NCBI GenBank assembly: GCA_035294465.1
Contig: DATGKW010000110.1
Coordinates: 1 to 22,877 of the forward strand
Length of the DNA: 22,877 nt
Origin: Paraktedonobacter sp035294465
GTDB lineage: Bacteria; Chloroflexota; Ktedonobacteria; Ktedonobacterales; Ktedonobacteraceae
Reading direction: 5' to 3'
Made by a program: the position numbers and the translations under genes
The notes under the pieces: generated by a model
What the model saw: the letters and a program-made list of their open reading frames with translations, nothing else
Database searches by the model: none
Told to the model about the DNA's origin: nothing
Part shown: positions 7,274-14,573 of the stretch, piece after piece
How the letters are laid out: each line of letters opens with the position of its first letter
Position numbering within the stretch: the stretch's first letter is position 1

Positions 7274-8893
7274 ATGACGACGCTCACAAAGCAACCACCG
7301 AGGAAAACGCCGGCTAAGAAAAAGGTGCCGAAGCGCTACGCACGCCCGGCTCCTGGGAAGTCGCGCCGAAAAGAGCGGGCGCTCTACTGGTTCAGGCACC
7401 CGTTAAACGCGGCCTGGGGCTGGTTTAGTTCGGTACGCACTGCGATTCTCTTAATTGTAGCTGTTAGCGTTGTAAGTTTGCTTGGTATCTATTTTCAGCA
7501 AGCCCCTGGAGAGGTGGTTGGCGACCCTACGGCCTATGCCACCTGGGTTCAGATGAACGAGCTGCCCAGGTTTGGCTCGCTTACGCCAATCTTTAACTGG
7601 CTGCAATTCTTTACGATCTTCTCCAGCTGGTATTTCATTTTGCTGCTGATTCTGCTGGCTACGAGTATCCTGATCGGTGGTATGCTTAACCGCCTGCCCG
7701 CCATCTGGCAAAACTTCCGTCATCCCATACTGCGGCGCAGTGACAAGTTCTACGAGAATGCGCTGGAGCGGACCTCTTTTGAGCGCGAGGACGCGGTAGA
7801 GTGGACCACCCGCGCTCTACGCAAACGTGGCTTCAGAGTGCGTAGCGTGGTCGAAACGGTCGAGATTGGAGACGGGCGCGGTGCGAAGAAGGAGCAGCAG
7901 GAGATTACCTATCTCTATGCCAACAAAAATACCTGGGCTACCCTTGCCACTTTTGTCTTTCATGCCTCTCTGATCGTCTTGCTGCTGGCCGGTGTCTTTT
8001 CGCAGTGGCATGGTTTCCCGCTTAACAGCCCGGCACGCCGTATTTTGCCCGCACCTCTGATTAGCTTGAGCGATAACCTGGCCGGGTTTACGTTTGATCA
8101 AGCTTTGCCCGATGGCACCAGCGCGACCGTCTATCCACGCGGCACGCCACACAATATCACCTTTCGCGCCAATAATTTTACCGCGAAGTTTGATCCTAAG
8201 ACTGGGCTGGCGACCGACTATGTGACCAATCTGAGCGTCTACAAGGATGGCGTGCTGGTAGCTCATAGCGATCACTTGCGCGTCAACGATCCCCTTGTTT
8301 ACGACGATATCGTTTTTCATCAATCGTCGCTGATCCCGGCGGTCAACGTCACTCTTGCCGATGCTAGCGGTTGCCTGGTTTGCAATCAGGCGATTGTACT
8401 GAGCCAGACCGAGACCGCCCCGGGGAATCTCCAAATAGACCTTGCGGAAGGCATCCCGATTGCCGATACAGGTTTTACCTTGAACGTCTACTTTCCGCAC
8501 ACCAGGAACCTGCAACTGGCGCAAATTTCGCATCCCAGAATCATTGTTGTCGTTGACCAGCCAGGCCAGGGCATTCTGACGAAGAACACGCTCTCGCTTC
8601 TTCCGGGCCAATCCGGCACGGTCAATCAAAACTGGAGAGTGACGCTGGATAGCGCCACCGAGGCTACCGTTTTGCTCGTTACTAAAGATACTGGCTCAAG
8701 CTTGATCTGGCCAACCGCTGTGATTCTAATTCTTAGCCTCTGCGTTGCTTTCTATTTCCCTGAGCGGCGCATCTGGATCAAGATTGTGAAGCAGCGCGTT
8801 CAGCTCGCTGCGCTGCGCGAACATTTTGTGAATATTCGCACCGATCTGCTGGCGCTTGAAAGGGCCAGCAGAAGCAGCGCGAATACTGCCTGA
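7274..8893 (+). CDS. ResB/Ccs1-like cytochrome c biogenesis protein
   Basis: The protein has 539 residues, with a very basic N-terminal tail of about 35 residues. Transmembrane helices lie at about 55-74, 117-137, 223-243 and 477-496, and a large extracytoplasmic domain spans about 244-476. This layout (three helices, big external domain, one last helix, short cytoplasmic tail) is that of ResB/Ccs1, which with CcsA/ResC delivers heme to apocytochrome c outside the membrane in system II. His230 at the start of the third helix is in the position of the conserved ResB histidine. An external Cys367-Leu-Val-Cys370 pair is unusual for the family. No CcsA gene is adjacent. The ribosome binding site before the ATG is weak (AAGAAAGCC). 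The gene is likely monocistronic, since another promoter follows its stop codon directly. Confidence 0.85.
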   Translation: MTTLTKQPPRKTPAKKKVPKRYARPAPGKSRRKERALYWFRHPLNAAWGWFSSVRTAILLIVAVSVVSLLGIYFQQAPGEVVGDPTAYATWVQMNELPRFGSLTPIFNWLQFFTIFSSWYFILLLILLATSILIGGMLNRLPAIWQNFRHPILRRSDKFYENALERTSFEREDAVEWTTRALRKRGFRVRSVVETVEIGDGRGAKKEQQEITYLYANKNTWATLATFVFHASLIVLLLAGVFSQWHGFPLNSPARRILPAPLISLSDNLAGFTFDQALPDGTSATVYPRGTPHNITFRANNFTAKFDPKTGLATDYVTNLSVYKDGVLVAHSDHLRVNDPLVYDDIVFHQSSLIPAVNVTLADASGCLVCNQAIVLSQTETAPGNLQIDLAEGIPIADTGFTLNVYFPHTRNLQLAQISHPRIIVVVDQPGQGILTKNTLSLLPGQSGTVNQNWRVTLDSATEATVLLVTKDTGSSLIWPTAVILILSLCVAFYFPERRIWIKIVKQRVQLAALREHFVNIRTDLLALERASRSSANTA

Positions 8894-8899
8894 ACTGTA

Positions 8900-8928
8900 T
8901 TGACATAGGTAGGCAACTGAGATATTCT
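8900..8928 (+). promoter_or_regulatory. Promoter of the receiver-only response regulator
   Basis: A perfect TTGACA (8900-8905), a 17-base spacer and TATTCT (8923-8928) begin 7 bases after the stop codon of the ResB-like gene. The leader would be about 75 nt before the GTG at 9011. Confidence 0.65.
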
Positions 8929-9010
8929 TAACCATGGACTATATCTAAACGAATTGTAACATTCTGCTTATTATTAGGAGTAGCTTGTAGAGTTGTCTGG
9001 GGGATAGCTA

Positions 9011-9424
9011 GTGGCTGTTGATTGGCAGAAACCTTCTAACAGTAGCAAATTGATCGCCATTGTTGAAGATGACGCGCAGTTGATCAGCCTGTTCCGGGAT
9101 GCGCTAGAGCGCGATGGGCGCTGGAGTCTGTGCTTTTTTAGCGATGGTCAGGACGCTATGGATCACCTACCCGATCTGGGCGCGCAGTTGATTCTGCTGG
9201 ATGTTGGCCTGCCAAATCTGGACGGCGTTTCGCTCTATAAGATCCTGCGCGGGCACAGCAATACAAAGAGCACACCCATTATTGTGATCACAGGCAGTTA
9301 TGACTGGGAGCTGCAACGTATGGGCCTGCAAACGGGCCTGTTGCTGCGCAAGCCATTTCGCCTCCAGGAACTTCTTTTTATGATCCAGGCTATTCTGGGT
9401 GACGAAAGCCCGGTGCAAAGCTGA
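9011..9424 (+). CDS. Single-domain (receiver-only) response regulator
   Basis: The protein has 137 residues and consists of one receiver domain with no output domain. The acidic pocket is Glu19-Asp20-Asp21, the phospho-acceptor is Asp64 in LLDVGLPNLDG, the switch residue is Thr94 in ITG, and the conserved lysine is Lys114 in RKPF. All functional residues are present, so it should accept phosphate from a histidine kinase. Such proteins act through protein contacts or as phosphorelay intermediates. The start is GTG. A GGGGG run about 8-12 bases upstream serves as ribosome binding site. It has its own promoter upstream and an intrinsic terminator immediately downstream, so it forms a single-gene unit. 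No kinase gene is next to it. The nearest one, at 4640-6148, already has its own regulator. Confidence 0.92.
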   Translation: MAVDWQKPSNSSKLIAIVEDDAQLISLFRDALERDGRWSLCFFSDGQDAMDHLPDLGAQLILLDVGLPNLDGVSLYKILRGHSNTKSTPIIVITGSYDWELQRMGLQTGLLLRKPFRLQELLFMIQAILGDESPVQS

Positions 9425-9457
9425 AGAGACGAGTACGCGCTATACGCGTCTCTTTTT
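9425..9457 (+). terminator. Intrinsic terminator after the receiver-only regulator
   Basis: AGAGACG (9425-9431) pairs with CGTCTCT (9447-9453), and an inner CGCG pairing is possible. A run of five T (9453-9457) follows. It starts one base after the stop codon. Confidence 0.8.
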
Positions 9458-9556
9458 GGCAATCTGTATCCACGAAGTACGTATCTCCCTCTATCTGGGC
9501 ATACAGGTTTTATGAAACGTGTTGCGCTTTCATTTCGTTTGGATGGAGGAGCGATC

Positions 9557-10408
9557 ATGGAAACCGAGAGAGAAAGGCCGATGGCCCAATCCAGCAACGA
9601 TATCTATCAGTTTCACCTGGCTCCCCAGGCATATAAACGAACCAGCAGGCGAGCATGGTTGATGTGTAGCGCTTTCCTGTTATGTGTATTGCTAGGGCTT
9701 GCCGGTGGTTTCTTGCTCTGGCCTACTTATACTCATGGGTTTACTTTCTATTTGAAGTGGCAGGATGCTCTGGTGGCGTCCTGCTGGTGTATAGCTCTGG
9801 TCTCGTTGGGCGGTTGTATTCTGGTTTTGCGTTTCATACATGCGCTGCGTTGCGGCTATCGGGAAGGGATGCTTACCCTGGAGGGCAAAGACAGGCTGAG
9901 TGGGCGCGACCTCTCACCTAAGAACTTCACCAGTATTTTCTGGGCTGTGGCAACAACTTTTGCCTGCTTCATTGTGATGCTTGTAGGACTGGCTCCATTT
10001 GTCTTGCTTGGCTGGACTCTGCATCTGTCCAATCCCGTGCTCCTGGTTTTTACCACCGTGCTAGCCCTTCTGCTCTGTCTAGGAGGGCTGCTGGTGTCCA
10101 TGCCCTTTGGCGCTTTCTTCGTAATCGGGCTGGTTGGTGGTGTCTCCTTCTGTCGCAGAATGGGCGCTCGTCAGAACTATCTCTTAAGCAAGCAGACGAC
10201 TATGCGTATCGATGGCTTTGCTCTGGCGATTATTCATCCTGACGAGCCTGAGTCGCTCTTTGATCTTCAGATGCTTCTCCCCGAAGATCAACGCAGGCTG
10301 CTAACGCTGTTGCGAGAACGCTGGGTTGAAGCAGAACGTTCCTGGAATCCGACGCTGGGAGATGAAATTGAAGCTGCTCTGAAGGGGGCCGAAGTTCAAG
10401 CTGTTTAG
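9557..10408 (+). CDS. Unrecognised multi-pass membrane protein
   Basis: I do not recognise a family. The protein has 283 residues: a polar N-terminus (about 1-32), then hydrophobic segments at about 34-55, 71-94, 126-152 and 160-197 (the last long enough for two helices). A cytoplasmic-looking C-terminal tail of about 85 residues ends in a charged helix rich in Arg and Glu. Between helices 2 and 3 lies a charged loop of about 30 residues. The start at 9557 is preferred over the in-frame ATG at 9512 because GGAGGAG (9545-9551) stands 5 bases before it. The gene lies between a terminator and the strong rpoB promoter, so it is probably a separate unit. No function is proposed. Confidence 0.75.
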   Translation: METERERPMAQSSNDIYQFHLAPQAYKRTSRRAWLMCSAFLLCVLLGLAGGFLLWPTYTHGFTFYLKWQDALVASCWCIALVSLGGCILVLRFIHALRCGYREGMLTLEGKDRLSGRDLSPKNFTSIFWAVATTFACFIVMLVGLAPFVLLGWTLHLSNPVLLVFTTVLALLLCLGGLLVSMPFGAFFVIGLVGGVSFCRRMGARQNYLLSKQTTMRIDGFALAIIHPDEPESLFDLQMLLPEDQRRLLTLLRERWVEAERSWNPTLGDEIEAALKGAEVQAV

Positions 10409-10444
10409 AAATCCATCAGTTGGAAAAAAGATCTGGCAAAAGTC

Positions 10445-10473
10445 TTGACAGGTTCCTGACGGCATGCTATACT
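10445..10473 (+). promoter_or_regulatory. Strong extended -10 promoter of the rpoB operon
   Basis: A perfect TTGACA (10445-10450), a 17-base spacer and TATACT (10468-10473) are preceded by TG at 10465-10466, which makes an extended -10. It is the strongest-looking promoter in the window. Transcription should start near 10480, giving a leader of about 445 nt. Confidence 0.85.
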
Positions 10474-10722
10474 ACATCCTGTCGAAGTATCTGTACTATC
10501 ATTTTTGGTAGAGTAGAGGTACAGGACCCGATTGGGAGCGCGAAGAGACGAATCAGGGCCAGAGCAAACATATAGTATTCCCTTTTACTCTGTCATGGAG
10601 ATTTGCAGTAAGCAGTAGAACATGGCCTGTTAAGTGTTAAGTGGGGTGGCTTTTCGCCTGGGGTTGAAAGAAAGCGATTGGAAGATTTCAACACGATCAG
10701 TTTGACAGTGTAGGGAGTAGGA

Positions 10723-10760
10723 GTAACCGCGTGCGAAAGCAGGGCGCGGTTACTTTTCTT
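10723..10760 (+). terminator. Candidate transcription attenuator in the rpoB leader
   Basis: GTAACCGCG (10723-10731) pairs perfectly with CGCGGTTAC (10745-10753). Inside it TGC/GCA closes a GAAA tetraloop (10732-10741), and GGG (10742-10744) is bulged. TTTTCTT follows directly. This is a textbook intrinsic terminator shape placed about 240 nt into the rpoB transcript and 165 nt before the start codon. Confidence 0.65.
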
Positions 10761-10882
10761 GTCATGGAGCGTTTCTCAACACGGACAAAATGAGCAGTTA
10801 TCTCTGTTTTTCCTTGTCTTTTTTGCAAAAGGGCGTGGATTTCGCAACCGGGCCGCTGGATGGAGATCCGCGTCTATCTTGA

Positions 10883-10914
10883 TTTCCTCCGTAGGGTGAC
10901 TAGGTGAGAGGAGA
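10883..10914 (+). promoter_or_regulatory. Possible hairpin hiding the rpoB ribosome binding site
   Basis: TTTCCTC (10883-10889) can pair with GAGGAGA (10908-10914), seven pairs with one G-U, loop of 18. The second strand is the rpoB Shine-Dalgarno sequence itself. Pyrimidine-rich stretches pair with Shine-Dalgarno sequences often by chance, so confidence is modest. Confidence 0.35.
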
Positions 10915-10924
10915 GCATATACCT

Positions 10925-13900
10925 ATGGCAGTAAGCAGCAGAGCCGTAACACTCCCGGAGCGCGTCTCCTTTGCACGCATCCCGGATATACGGCCAATGC
11001 CGGGACTGATTCAAATCCAGCTGGATTCTTTTGAATGGTTCAAAAAGGAGGGCCTGCGCGAGCTTTTTGAAGAAATTTCTCCCATTGAAGATTTCACCGG
11101 AAAAAATCTGAAACTTGAATTTATTGTACCGCCAGAACCGTTTGGAAAACCCAAGTACAGTGAAGATGAGTGCCGCGACCGCGATGCAACATACGCGGCC
11201 CCTTTGACGGTGAAGGCTCGTCTGACAAATAAAGAGACAGGCGAAATCATCGAGAAGGATATCTTCATGGGTGATTTTCCTCTCATGACGAAAGAAGGTA
11301 CATTTATTATAAATGGTGCCGAGCGCGTGGTCGTCAGCCAGCTGGTGCGCTCCCCCGGCGTCTACTTTACGGCCGATGAAGATGCTGCGACCGGCCGCAA
11401 ACTGTTCGCTGCCAAGCTCATCCCCGGACGCGGCGCTTGGCTGGAGTTCGAGACCAGTAATAAGAATCTGCTGACAGTCAAGATTGATCGCAAGCGCAAA
11501 CTGCCTGTGACCACCCTGCTGCGCGCGATTGGCAGCCTGGCAAAAGAACAGTGGCATGGTGAGCAACTTGATCTTTCTACCGACCAGGGTATCCTGGACG
11601 CGTTCCACGAGGTCGATAATGATCCCAATGTGCGCTATATCCAGGCAACGTTGGATCGCGATCCGATAAAAAAGGAAGACGAGGCGCTGCTGGAACTCTA
11701 TAAAAAGATGCGCCCCGGCGATCCCGCGACGATTGATAACGCGCGGTCGCTGGTGAGGAATATGTTCTTCAATCCCCGGCGCTATGACCTGGGCAGCGTG
11801 GGCCGCTATAAGCTGAATCGCAAGCTGGATCTCTCGGTGCCCCAGAGTCAGCGTATCCTGACGCAGGACGATCTGGTCAATATTATTCGCCGTCTGATAG
11901 AGCTGAATAACGGTCATGGACGCAAGGACGATATTGACCACCTGGGCAATCGCCGCGTGCGCTGTGTGGGCGAGCTGATCCAGACACAGTTTCGCGTTGG
12001 CCTTTTGCGCATGGAGCGTGTGGTCAAGGAGCGCATGAGCATTCAGGAGCCAGGCCAGGCCACACCAAACGCGCTGATCAATATTCGCCCCGTGGTGGCC
12101 GCGATGAAAGAGTTCTTCGGCGGCAGCCAGCTTTCGCAGTTTATGGATCAGACGAATGCGCTGGCGGAAATCGGCCACAAGCGCCGCCTCTCGGCCCTCG
12201 GCCCTGGCGGACTATCACGCGATCGCGCCGGGTTTGATGTGCGTGATGTGCATCACTCCCACTATGGCCGTATCTGCCCGATTGAAACGCCAGAAGGTCC
12301 GAACATCGGTCTGATCGGCAACCTGGCGACCTATGGTCAAATTAATCCTTATGGCTTTGTTGAGACACCTTATAGAAAGGTGTATAAACGCCTGAGAGTT
12401 GATGATCCGCGCCTGATCGGGCGAGAACTGCGCGGCGCTTATGGACGTGAGTGGGAGGATATCAAGCTGCCCAATGGCGAGGTGATTTTTAAGGCTCGCT
12501 CGCGGGTGCGCGTGGACGAGGCGCTTTTCGCGAAGCTCCAGCAGGCATTGGGTGAGGGTGAGGTACGCATTCGCCCGTTTGTTACCGATGAGGTTGATTA
12601 CCGCACGGCTGACGATGAGGAAAATTTCCGTATCGCACAGGCGAATGCTCGCCTTAATGAAAATAACGAATTCGACGAGGAGCGTGTGCTGGCCCGTTAT
12701 CAAGGCGAGTTTGTTATGGAGTCCTCCGACAATATGGACTACATGGACATTTCGCCGAAGCAAACGGTCAGCGTAGCAACGGCCCTCATTCCATTCCTGG
12801 AACACGACGATGTGAACCGCGCGTTGATGGGCGCGAACATGCAGCGCCAGGCTGTACCGCTGCTGCGTCCCCAATCGCCGATTTGTGGCACGGGCATTGA
12901 GCGTCAGGTTGCTATCGATTCGGGTCAGGTAGTCATCAGCCAGACGAACGGAGAGGTAGTCTCTTCAACCGCTCGCATGATTCGAATTGTCGACGAAGAA
13001 GGCGAGGTGCATGATTATCGCTTGCGCAAGTTTGTACGCTCGAACGCGGGTACCTGCATCAACCAGCGTCCGATTGTGCATAAAGGTGATTATGTGACCG
13101 CTGGCCAGGTGATTGCTGATAGCTCATCGACCGAGAATGGCGAGCTGGCCCTGGGACAGAATATCCTGGTAGCTTTCATGAGCTGGGAAGGCGGCAACTA
13201 CGAAGATGCTATCCTGATCAGCGAACGCATTGTGCGCGAGGATCTCTTCACTTCGATTCACATTGAGAAGTACGAGATTGACGCGCGTGATACCAAGCTA
13301 GGCCCCGAAGAGATCACCCGCGATATTCCAAACGTTGGTGAAGAGGGCCTGCGCAACCTTGACGAGCGAGGAATCATCTATGTTGGTGCCGAGGTCGGGC
13401 CACAAGACATTCTGGTTGGCAAGATCACACCGAAAGGTGAAACCGAATTGACCGCCGAAGAGAAGCTGTTGCGTGCAATCTTCGGTGAGAAGGCCCGTGA
13501 GGTCAAGGACACCTCGTTGCGTGTGCCGCATGGTGAGCGTGGCAAGGTAGTTGAGGTCAAGGTTTTCTCGCGCGAGAATAACGATGAGCTCTCTCCAGGC
13601 GTCAATGAGCTGGTACGCGTGAGCATTGCGCAGAAGCGTAAGATTGGCGCGGGCGATAAGATGGCCGGGCGTCATGGCAATAAGGGCGTCATCTCGCGAG
13701 TGCTGCCCATTGAGGATATGCCGTTCCTGCCGGATGGTACGCCGGTGGATATCATTTTGAATCCTCTTGGTGTGCCGCACCGTATGAATATTGGCCAGAT
13801 TATGGAGACGCATCTAGGCTGGGCAGCGCAGGCGCTGGGCATTAAGATTGCTACGCCGGTCTTTGATGGTGCGACCGAAGAGGACATTGAGGATTACCTG

Positions 13901-14422
13901 GAAAAAGCCGGTCTGCCACGTAGTGGTAAGGTACAACTGTATGATGGGCGTACAGGTGAGCCGTTTGATAACCCGGTGACGGTTGGTTACACCTATATGC
14001 TCAAGCTGGCACACCTGGTTGAAGATAAGGTTCATGCCCGCTCGACCGGTCCATACAGCCTGATTACGCAGCAGCCTCTGGGCGGTAAGGCTCAGTTCGG
14101 CGGCCAGCGCTTCGGTGAAATGGAGGTCTGGGCTCTGGAGGCGTATGGCGCTGCCAATATTCTCCAGGAGATTCTGACAGTCAAGTCAGATGACGTAGTG
14201 GGACGCGTCAAAACTTACGAGGCGATTGTCAAGGGTGAGAACATCATGGAGCCTGGAGTGCCGGAGTCCTTTAAGGTTCTGGTCAAAGAACTCCAGAGTC
14301 TGGGCATTAACGTTGAGGTGCTCAATGAAGACGAGCAAAAGATTCAGTTCGTTGAAGACACCTCGAACGACGTAATGCCAGAACTGGGAATTAACCTGTC
14401 CGGTTTCGAGGGAGACCAGTAA
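10925..14422 (+). CDS. rpoB: DNA-directed RNA polymerase subunit beta
   Basis: The protein has 1165 residues from the ATG at 10925, the usual length for the short (non-proteobacterial) form. It forms one jaw of core RNA polymerase and lines the active site with RpoC. Landmarks in order: the protrusion and lobes; the rifampicin-binding loop at 402-430 (FMDQTNALAE, HKRRLSALGPGG); the HYGRICPIETPEGPNIGL segment at 446-463; GDKMAGRHGNKG at 910-921; and the C-terminal clamp contact LGGKAQFGGQRFGEMEVWALEAYG (1052-1075, split here only by description). Asp408, His418, Ser423 and Leu425 correspond to E. coli 516, 526, 531 and 533 and are the sensitive-type residues. Ala412 and Gly417 replace E. coli Pro520 and Thr525. 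An in-frame GTG at 10904 lies next to the ribosome binding site GAGAGGAGAG (10906-10915) and is not used. It is the first gene of an rpo-str operon. Confidence 0.98.
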   Translation: MAVSSRAVTLPERVSFARIPDIRPMPGLIQIQLDSFEWFKKEGLRELFEEISPIEDFTGKNLKLEFIVPPEPFGKPKYSEDECRDRDATYAAPLTVKARLTNKETGEIIEKDIFMGDFPLMTKEGTFIINGAERVVVSQLVRSPGVYFTADEDAATGRKLFAAKLIPGRGAWLEFETSNKNLLTVKIDRKRKLPVTTLLRAIGSLAKEQWHGEQLDLSTDQGILDAFHEVDNDPNVRYIQATLDRDPIKKEDEALLELYKKMRPGDPATIDNARSLVRNMFFNPRRYDLGSVGRYKLNRKLDLSVPQSQRILTQDDLVNIIRRLIELNNGHGRKDDIDHLGNRRVRCVGELIQTQFRVGLLRMERVVKERMSIQEPGQATPNALINIRPVVAAMKEFFGGSQLSQFMDQTNALAEIGHKRRLSALGPGGLSRDRAGFDVRDVHHSHYGRICPIETPEGPNIGLIGNLATYGQINPYGFVETPYRKVYKRLRVDDPRLIGRELRGAYGREWEDIKLPNGEVIFKARSRVRVDEALFAKLQQALGEGEVRIRPFVTDEVDYRTADDEENFRIAQANARLNENNEFDEERVLARYQGEFVMESSDNMDYMDISPKQTVSVATALIPFLEHDDVNRALMGANMQRQAVPLLRPQSPICGTGIERQVAIDSGQVVISQTNGEVVSSTARMIRIVDEEGEVHDYRLRKFVRSNAGTCINQRPIVHKGDYVTAGQVIADSSSTENGELALGQNILVAFMSWEGGNYEDAILISERIVREDLFTSIHIEKYEIDARDTKLGPEEITRDIPNVGEEGLRNLDERGIIYVGAEVGPQDILVGKITPKGETELTAEEKLLRAIFGEKAREVKDTSLRVPHGERGKVVEVKVFSRENNDELSPGVNELVRVSIAQKRKIGAGDKMAGRHGNKGVISRVLPIEDMPFLPDGTPVDIILNPLGVPHRMNIGQIMETHLGWAAQALGIKIATPVFDGATEEDIEDYLEKAGLPRSGKVQLYDGRTGEPFDNPVTVGYTYMLKLAHLVEDKVHARSTGPYSLITQQPLGGKAQFGGQRFGEMEVWALEAYGAANILQEILTVKSDDVVGRVKTYEAIVKGENIMEPGVPESFKVLVKELQSLGINVEVLNEDEQKIQFVEDTSNDVMPELGINLSGFEGDQ

Positions 14423-14573
14423 TTTTCCCCCACGCCTGAGCGCGTCTCTCGCTTGAGATTGGCGTACTCAGGCACTGGTGAATAGTCCTGCCTTTCCGCT
14501 CTGGCGAAAAATGCCTGCCAGGCCGCCTTGCGCCAATGCGGAATAAGGAACACAACCTGCACCAGGAGGCAGC
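14423..14573 (+). promoter_or_regulatory. rpoB-rpoC intercistronic region with inverted repeats
   Basis: The 151-base gap has no gene. GCCTGAG (14434-14440) pairs perfectly with CTCAGGC (14467-14473), loop of 26. TTGGCG (14459-14464) could alternatively pair with CGCCAA (14531-14536). No T-run follows, so it is more like a processing or stability element than a terminator. AGGAGG (14564-14569) before rpoC is a strong ribosome binding site. Confidence 0.4.

Larger units (their letters stand above)
10480..10924 (+). promoter_or_regulatory. Long structured 5' leader of rpoB
   Basis: The 516-base gap between the membrane protein gene and rpoB holds a promoter and about 445 nt of untranslated leader with no supported gene. 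Visible pairings are: CTGTA+CTATC (10491-10500) with GGTAG (10507-10511) and TACAG (10520-10524); GTTGAAA (10663-10669) with TTTCAAC (10686-10692); the terminator-like hairpin at 10723-10760; and a helix that covers the rpoB ribosome binding site. It does not resemble the L10 leader, and no rplJ or rplL gene follows. The fold was judged by eye only. Confidence 0.55.

Noticed and set aside
7817..8629. 270-codon open frame on the minus strand
   Set aside because: It lies wholly antisense to the ResB-like gene, whose membrane topology and family match are clear, and it resembles no known protein.
10702..10707. TTGACA in the rpoB leader as a second promoter
   Set aside because: No acceptable -10 at 16-18 bases. 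The expected position is inside the GC-rich attenuator hairpin.
10904..10924. GTG start for rpoB adding seven residues
   Set aside because: It overlaps the Shine-Dalgarno sequence GAGAGGAGAG, and the ATG at 10925 begins a normal RpoB N-terminus.
10874..12178. 434-codon open frame on the minus strand
   Set aside because: It is antisense to rpoB. Such long shadows are common opposite conserved, codon-biased genes.
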